From NCBI GenBank assembly GCA_028671895.1, contig CM053796.1, positions 33,788,860 through 33,852,859 on the forward strand: a stretch of DNA of 64,000 nucleotides. Direction: 5' to 3'. Of the stretch, positions 57,570 to 64,000 are shown piece after piece. The notes beneath the pieces were generated by a model. That model was given only the letters and a program-made list of their open reading frames with translations, searched no databases and was not told the origin of the DNA. Every line of letters starts with the position of its first letter. Position 1 is the first letter of the stretch. The DNA comes from Oenanthe sinensis. Its lineage: Eukaryota > Streptophyta > Magnoliopsida > Apiales > Apiaceae. A program made the translations under genes and the position numbers.

Positions 57570-58974
57570 ATGGCTCTGCCTCTCTATCTTGTTGTTATAA
57601 TATTATTATATCCTCTAGCAAGTAATGCACAGCGGCAGCCACCTTCACCTGGATACAAACCTTCTTCAAAATTTAGTTCAGTTAGTTTTAGTAAAGGATT
57701 TAGTAATCTATGGAGTCCTCAGCACCAGACTATATATAAATGGAGGCACAGTAACAATTTGGCTTGACCAAAGCACAGGTACTGCATATATAACAATCCT
57801 AGCTGCTGGTTCTTTATTTGTTAGTTACTATATTTATAGTACTGATTTTTTTAATTTCCGGGATGAATATTTTTAGGAAGCGGATTTAAATCGCTGAATT
57901 CGTATAGTTCTGGGTACTTTGGTGCTGCTATTAAGCTTCATCCTGGTTACACTGCAGGAGTTATTACTGCTTTTTATGTGAGTAATATTAATTTTCTAGA
58001 ATCAAATTGACTTGTACAATTCAATTTATTTAAAGTATGACTTTTTTGCCATTAGCTAATGTTTATATACAGTAAATTAACTCCAATTTTAAGCTTACTT
58101 TTGATATTAATTTATGTAGCTGTCAAACAATCAAGTACTAGAGAAGCATGATGAAATTGATATTGAGTTCCTGGGAACAACACCTGGAAAGCCTTACACA
58201 CTACAAACAAATGTTTACGTAAATGGAACTGGTGATGGAAGCCTCCTTACTGGAAGAGAGGTGAAATTTAACCTTTGGTTCGATCCAACGAAAGCTTTTC
58301 ATAACTATGCTATCCTCTGGAACCCCAACGAAATTATGTAATTCTCTTCATCCATCTCTCGTTATATCTTACAGAGCCTTACTTTTTCTCCCCATGCATG
58401 CACTTAAAAATGCGTATGTAAATCAAGTACTTTGTGAGTGTTCACATCAAACAAAAGAAAGTAATAGACATGTTACTTTCTTGTTATTGAAGGTACTTAA
58501 CAGAATATGATGTCACTAACTGTATGCAGATCTTTCTTTGCTTGAAGCAAAAGCTAATTTTCAACAAAGAATTAATGTTTGTGCATAACAATGTATATGA
58601 TATGCAGATTTTTTGTGGATGACATACCTATAAGGAGATACCCAAAAAAGAGTGCTGCCACATTTCCGTCAAGGCCAATGTGGGCATATGGATCGATATG
58701 GGATGCTTCATCATGGGCAACTGAGGGCGGAAAATACAAAGCTGATTATCAGTACCAACCTTTCATTGCTAGGTACCAAAATTTCAAGATGGCAGGCTGT
58801 AGGGCCGGTGCTCGGGCTTCATGCAAGCCAGCTGTAGGATCATCAGCGGTCACAGGCAGGCTAAGCAGACAACAAAATGTAGCCATGGCATGGGCTCAGA
58901 AATATTACAAGGTTTATGATTACTGTGGGGATCGAACGAGAGACCTCACTAAGACATCTGAGTGCCTTTTGTGA
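57570..58974 (+). pseudogene. XTH: Xyloglucan endotransglucosylase/hydrolase (group III, XTH31/32-like) with a frameshift in exon 1
   Basis: Four exons: 57570-57778, 57877-57977, 58120-58337, 58608-58974 (GT-AG, phases agree apart from the shift). The start at ATG 57570 opens a signal peptide (MALPLYLVVIILLYPLASNA). PSPGYKPSSKFSSVSF and FSNLWSPQHQ follow; then one extra base at about 57730-57732 shifts the frame, so the direct reading stops at 57765, while GGTVTIWLDQSTG continues in the next frame. Without the shift the protein would have about 297 residues. The GH16 active-site motif is HDEIDIEFLG, followed by GKPYTLQTNVYVNGTGDG; the XTH C-terminal domain (DYCGDRTRDLTKTSEC) is present. The family cuts and rejoins or hydrolyses xyloglucan in the cell wall; this subgroup leans to hydrolysis. 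Every other exon is clean, so the shift is either recent or an assembly error. Confidence 0.85.
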
Positions 58975-59803
58975 ATTCATTGGAACTTTAACTCCAGGGC
59001 TTTAGCTGTCGTAAAATATCTATAAGGGTTGCCTGAGATGGTTATGATTAGTGATATTCAATTGAATACATGTAACTATATATAGTTGATCGTCCAAGCC
59101 CCTAAAATATGGAATAAATTTGATTTGTTGGTTTTGTTCGATTAGCATAAATTTTAATATAAGTTTAAAAAATTTCGGAGTCAGCAGGAGCATTACAATT
59201 AAGAATGCAACAAGGAGATTAGAAAACGATGCAATTCCAACTCGATCAAAAACATAATTATCTATATGCATTTCTTGACCCAACACAAAAATACCAAGTC
59301 AATAAAACATAAACGAATATGCCGAGTCGAACATTCTCTAATGTGATCAGAGCCTGCCTGGTAGTGTCCACTTACTTAGCAAAAAAGGATATATACACAT
59401 AAACACCAACTTTATTTAACTTAGTGGGCCTGGAATCGTATTTAACCCAGTAATCAAATTCGGTAATTTCTGGACTATTGATGCATTTCATTTTTATCAA
59501 GAAATGAACTGTGTTTAACAACAGGAATAGGACTATGATTATATTATAATAAATAATGAGGAATTAGAATATGGATTGTTGTTGGAGTTGAAATTAAATT
59601 TGGTGTTCCAACTTAATAGGAGTCATTATTTTATAATATTTATAGGTAATGAGTTAGGATGTTTGTTTGTTAGCTCTAAATATTTTCAAATATGATTAAC
59701 ACTTAAATTACATAGCTAAAAAAATGACTAGCACTCAAATGTTATAAATATATATTAGCGAGCGAAGAATCTATATCGTTATGAATCCTTCTTTTTATAT
59801 ATA
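58975..59803. other. 3' flank of the XTH gene
   Basis: Presumed 3' untranslated region followed by AT-rich sequence. No gene; the frame 59020-59286 on the minus strand has no known motif. Confidence 0.4.
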
Positions 59804-60233
59804 CTAGTTTATGTCCCTTGTGATTTACGGATAATTTTTTTTAGTTTTTTAATGTTTGTTTTATGATTTAAATTTACTTTTATTTGTATAATAATAATCT
59901 AAACTTTATTTAAATTATATGTATATATTTTTATATAATTTATTTGTATTTTCTGACAAAAAAATATTTGTATTTATATTTTAATAAGATAATTTTTGTG
60001 TGTTTTGTATAGAGATTTATTTTAGTTGGGAGATTAATGTGAGATATTTTAGTTTAGAGATTAATGTGAGAAGTATTTTAGTTAGAAGGTTAATATTTTA
60101 AATTTTATTAAAATTGAATGGTTAGGATCGTTTCTATGGTTCGCCTAAAATTAGACGGTTATGATCATTTCTATGGTTCACCTCAGTGTTTCAAAAAAAG
60201 TTCTCTAGTTTTGTTATAATAATATAGTATAGA
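59804..60233 (-). mobile_element. Short Helitron-like element, reverse orientation
   Basis: On the minus strand it starts TCTATACTATATTATTATAAC at 60233 and ends with CTAG at 59804-59807, followed by a T. It is 430 bp long and shares its 5' end with 54906-56290. The subterminal hairpin is weak (ccgtaaatcacaaggga). Confidence 0.65.
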
Positions 60234-61986
60234 TAACCCGTGCAAAGTACGAGAGGAGAGTAATAAATAATATATTATATATTTTAAATGAATTAAATAT
60301 TTAATTTGATTATTTATGTTATTAATATTTTTTTATGTAATGTTGTACATAGGATAAATTATTTTTGAATCATATTTATATTATATGTTTAAATTCTCAT
60401 TAATATATTGTTATATATTTATATTAATTAACATAGATTAATAACCCCTACAAAGCATTAATAATTTTTTTAATAAAAAGAGTATGTTTATTTATATATA
60501 AAATATTAATATTAATATAATTTAAATATTCAAAAAAATTATTATAAAATTACAATTTTAAATAAATTAAAGTATATGAACGATAAGAAAATTGAAACAT
60601 GCTTTTAGATGTGAGTACAACTCTATATTCTAATTAAAAAAGAAGTTCGTTTAGAGTAATATATATAAAAGTATATATAATATAGATAGAGCATAATAAT
60701 AAAATTTAATTAATAAATTAAAGAGGTTGACTAATGAGAAAATTAAAACATGGTTGTTTATTGATTAAAAGAATGTATTTGAAATTGAGCAGGAGACGTA
60801 CGTGTATTTGAAGTTGAGTGAAACACAAAAGGACCAGACTGACGACAGACTAAACATTTGTCCTTGCGGCTTTAATAATATAGTATATATAGTATTAAAT
60901 AAAAATTATAGAATAAGTAGAATTCTTAAAATATAAAATATAATTTAGATATAATATAATATTATCCATGAGCATTTATATAAAAAAAAGACTATCGGTG
61001 ATAGAGTTGTATGTATGATATATCTTTTTTAAAATAAGATTTTTTAAAAATTTGGATGATTATGATCTTTTCTATGTTTACATGAGAATGATATTTATAT
61101 ATTAATATTCATAAAATTTAATGATATATTAAATAAAAATTATATGATAAGTAGTATTCTTAAAATATAAAATATAGAATATAATTTAAATATAATATAA
61201 TATTATCCGTGAGGAGTTGTATAAAAGAAGGACTATTGGAATAGAGTTGTATGTATGATATACCTATTTTAAAATAAGATTTTATTAAAATTGAATGGTT
61301 AAGATCTATTTTATGATTTACCTAAAATTAGATGTTTAAGATCTTTTCTATGGTTCATCCAGTACCATACCGATGACCAAAATTTTTAATTTTTTGGTTA
61401 TAATAATATAGTATAATAAGATGGTATTAAATACAAATTAAATAATAAATAGAATTCTTAAAATATAAAATATAATTTAGATATAATATAATATTATCTG
61501 TCAGTAGTTGTATAAAAAAGGTCTATCAGTAATATAGTTGGTATGTATGATATATCTTTTCTAAAATAAGTTTTTTTAAAAAAAAATTGGATGGTTATGA
61601 TCTTTTCTATGAATCACCTAAAATTGGTTGGTTATGATCTTTTCTATGTTTACTTGGGAATGATATTTATATATTAATATTCATAAAATTTAATGATATA
61701 TTAAATAAAAATTATAGGATAAGTAGTATTCTTAAAATATAAAATATAGAATATAATTTAAATATAATATAATATTATATGTGAGGAGTTGTATAAAAAG
61801 AGGACTACCGGGATATAGTTGAATGTATGATATTTTTTTTAAATAAGATTTTATTAAAATTGGATGGTTATGATCTATTTTATGGTTCACCTAAATTTGG
61901 ACGGTTAAGAAATTTTATGTGTTTCACCCAGTATTATATCGATACCCAAAACTTTTAATTTTTCGGTTATAATAATATAGTATAGA
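60234..61986 (-). mobile_element. Tandem cluster of truncated Helitron-like copies
   Basis: Directly after the short copy, 'acccgtgcaaagtacg' looks like the 3' hairpin of a second element. On the minus strand, 5'-end-like sequence (TATACTATATTATTATAACC or close) recurs at about 61986, 61412 and 60889. The blocks about 60880-61415 and 61415-61990 are homologous to each other, each with 'ttaaatataatataatattat', 'gatcttttctatg' and 'aaaatttttaatttttt'. No coding sequence. Confidence 0.65.
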
Positions 61987-63456
61987 TTTAAATATATATA
62001 AACTCATCGCTAGCTCTATCTAATTTACACATGGTTATTTCATTTCATAATTCATATCCCAATAATCAAAATTTTGTTTTAGTACATGTAAAATATTGCC
62101 AAACATTTTGAAAATATAAATACGCTCAAAAGACGAGATCTCTGCTGCTAAATAATTGGAATAATGAGAAAGACAGCAAAGCTTGTCAAAATTGACTCTT
62201 ATTATAATTTATAAATAATATATAGTGTTATCTTTCTTAGCTGTCGGGTTTTGATTCTCTTGTTTCCGTGAGAACATATAACACTAAAATTAAAGAGCTT
62301 GTAGTTGTACCTACAGTGATGGTTTCAACTTTCAAGTGCTCAAATATAATACTTGTTTCATACTTTTATGCCTACATGTGCGAGCTGCGATGATACACTC
62401 AAGGACCTCTCAGTCTAATGTTGTTTCTTCGTTACTTTCATGAGAGATTGAAGGTATTTTTTTGTTGGAAAATGTGAGTAGAAGTTCCCATTGTGAATTC
62501 ATCTTGAGTTTAAGGTTCAATATGTCTTTGGTACGTGTACGTAAAAAGTTATGGTGGGAGTATGTTCTCCCCTTGAAAGGTTTCTAACGCATATTTAAGT
62601 ATTTAAGATGGTTTCCTTGAACTTTATATGTTGTGAATATAAACTTGAATATCATATTGAATTAATAATCGTGTCTGTGTATTTTATGTCCCGTCAAGTT
62701 TTGATATGGATTCCCATAGTAAAAAATAATATAAAGAGTTATTGATATGCCCTCTTATCATTTTTTTTTTGTGACAAGGCCATATTAACTTTAAATTACA
62801 AGTCCACCGAACATCTGTAACACTAACATGGACTCATGATACCTCACACACATATTATTGATAAGGTTGCCCGGTTATCATTCCAACTTTTAAGCATCTC
62901 TGTATCTATCTATCTGATGCATATACAATAATAATATGATTGAAAGTTACATCATGATTCACAATAAGCAAATTTTACTTTGCATGTCTACTTGTCTCCG
63001 TCATTTTCACAGACTTACAAAAATGAAATTGAAATATATCATGTACCAGTAAACTGTAAACGTGTACAAACCTAATACCGAAGCTTTTGACTATATTGAT
63101 GCTGTACAGTGAGCGTTTACATATGGACTGGCTAGGTGTTTCATGGCCAGCACTAGCTGTGTTCCTAACCTCAACTGTGTGTGTATATAAGCATGGAACA
63201 TTATACAGGTTAGAATACTCATTGTATTGTTCTAAAAGAATTTATTAAAGGGATTAAATTTTTGGTATTTTAAACGATTTTATAAAAGACTGTTTTCGTG
63301 TAATTTATAAGATTTCACATCTAAACAAGCGAGTCCACTTCTAGGAAACAGGTCATAGAAGGCAGGAAAACGTGATCATCATTCATAAATTAGTCATAGA
63401 ATTTGTTTTATCGAGTCACTCTTTACTACCTGGCTACCTGCCAAGGTGCATTCTAC
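61987..63456. other. Intergenic, upstream of the ALMT gene
   Basis: AT-rich sequence with no coding frame. It is not visibly repetitive except at its left edge. Confidence 0.4.
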
Positions 63457-63472
63457 CTTCTATATAAACTGC
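63457..63472 (+). promoter_or_regulatory. TATA box of the ALMT gene
   Basis: 'ttctatataaactgcc' lies about 185 bases upstream of the ATG at 63651 and is the only good TATA candidate near the gene. Confidence 0.55.
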
Positions 63473-63650
63473 CATATATTTTCATATCTACAGTTTTTCC
63501 AGTAAGTTAATTCATAGATCTGAACCCTAGCTCGAACATCTATCCATCTTTTCTTTCATCTCATTTTCTTGAGCTAGCAAAATTTGCTCTCTTATCAAAT
63601 ATATTTCGTCTTTCTCTGGTTTGTTTAGTAACTAGCTAAACTTTGTGAAA

Positions 63651-63930
63651 ATGACAAACATAATTGAGCAAATTACTGGACCATTTGCTCGTGCATGGTC
63701 TTGGTTCAAAGCCTTACCAGTAAATATATGGTTCAAAATAGCTGATACAGGTTGCAAAGCCAAGAAACTCGGAGAAGATGATCCAAGAAGAATTATCCAT
63801 TCTTGTAAAGTGGGATTGGCCATAACCTTAGTTTCTCTGTTTTTTTATTTCAACACTCTATATGATGGTTTTGGAGTCGCTGCAATGTGGGCTGTTTTGA
63901 CTGTTGTCGTAGTTTTCGAATTCTCAGTAG
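63651..63930 (+). CDS. ALMT: Aluminium-activated malate transporter (ALMT), first exon only
   Basis: The ATG at 63651 opens a frame that reaches a good donor (tcagtag/gtatgt) at 63931; the rest of the gene lies beyond the window. The 93 encoded residues show the ALMT N-terminus: a short cytoplasmic head (KALPVNIWFKIADTGCKAKK), then DDPRRIIHSCKVGLAITLVS and DGFGVAAMWAVLTVVVVFEF, covering the first two membrane spans and the conserved WAVLTVVVVFE signature. ALMT proteins are plasma-membrane or vacuolar anion channels that carry malate and other anions. The subgroup cannot be told from one exon. The frame continuing beyond 63930 is intron read-through. Confidence 0.9.
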
Positions 63931-64000
63931 GTATGTATATCGGTTCTGTTTTCAGTTTTCACAGATTTAAATAACAGGATTGTTTTAGTTTATATTTCTG

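Noticed and set aside
1..64000. tRNA, rRNA or snRNA genes
   Set aside because: No cloverleaf with A and B boxes or other RNA-gene signature was recognised; the only tRNA-related sequence is the retrotransposon primer-binding site.

Overview
This is nuclear DNA from a flowering plant, most likely a eudicot. The genes carry many short exons, plant-specific families are present (an ALMT channel, a GH16 xyloglucan enzyme, an NHL/LEA-2 protein, a CC-NB-LRR-type LRR relic), and the AT-rich intergenic DNA is full of plant transposons (chromovirus-type Ty3/gypsy, hAT, Helitron, PIF/Harbinger and Stowaway-type MITEs). The species cannot be fixed from the sequence. No RNA genes, CRISPR arrays or organelle-type genes were seen.

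Layout. 1-484: a piece of a Helitron-like repeat. 485-6321: an old non-autonomous LTR element with 747-bp LTRs and an internal ~39-bp tandem array. 6326-7263: a broken gene fragment. 10144-12947 (+): a complete ten-exon gene for an endonuclease/exonuclease/phosphatase-fold protein with an EF hand. 14334-22172 (-): a complete fourteen-exon E2F transcription factor whose 3.8-kb first intron is packed with MITEs. 23630-29889 (-): a 23-exon XRN-type 5'-3' exoribonuclease. 30831-47830: a three-level transposon nest, with a hAT element split by a gag-bearing LTR element that is itself split by a younger relative; every level has a target-site duplication (8, 5 and 5 bp). 48902-49528 (-): an intact NHL protein gene. 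49888-50459: a hAT-type MITE. 52251-53772 (+): an LRR pseudogene. 54906-56290 and 59804-61986: Helitron-like DNA. 57570-58974 (+): a group III XTH gene with a one-base frameshift in exon 1. 63651 to the end (+): the first exon of an ALMT gene.

The genes do not form a pathway. The cellular set (E2F for cell-cycle transcription, XRN for RNA decay, XTH for wall remodelling, ALMT for anion transport, NHL for membrane or defence functions) is an ordinary plant neighbourhood. The EEP and E2F genes converge; E2F and XRN lie in tandem on the minus strand, 1.46 kb apart.

The most distinctive content is the nested transposon at 30831-47830. Both LTR elements are 'LTR plus gag' derivatives of a chromovirus: they keep gag and the end of the integrase chromodomain but have lost nearly all of pol. 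The inner one has near-identical 3.35-kb LTRs and so looks very recent. Other points of note are GC-AG introns in E2F and XRN, and an XRN protein without the zinc knuckle expected of plant XRNs. Exon boundaries were read by eye from splice signals and reading-frame continuity.
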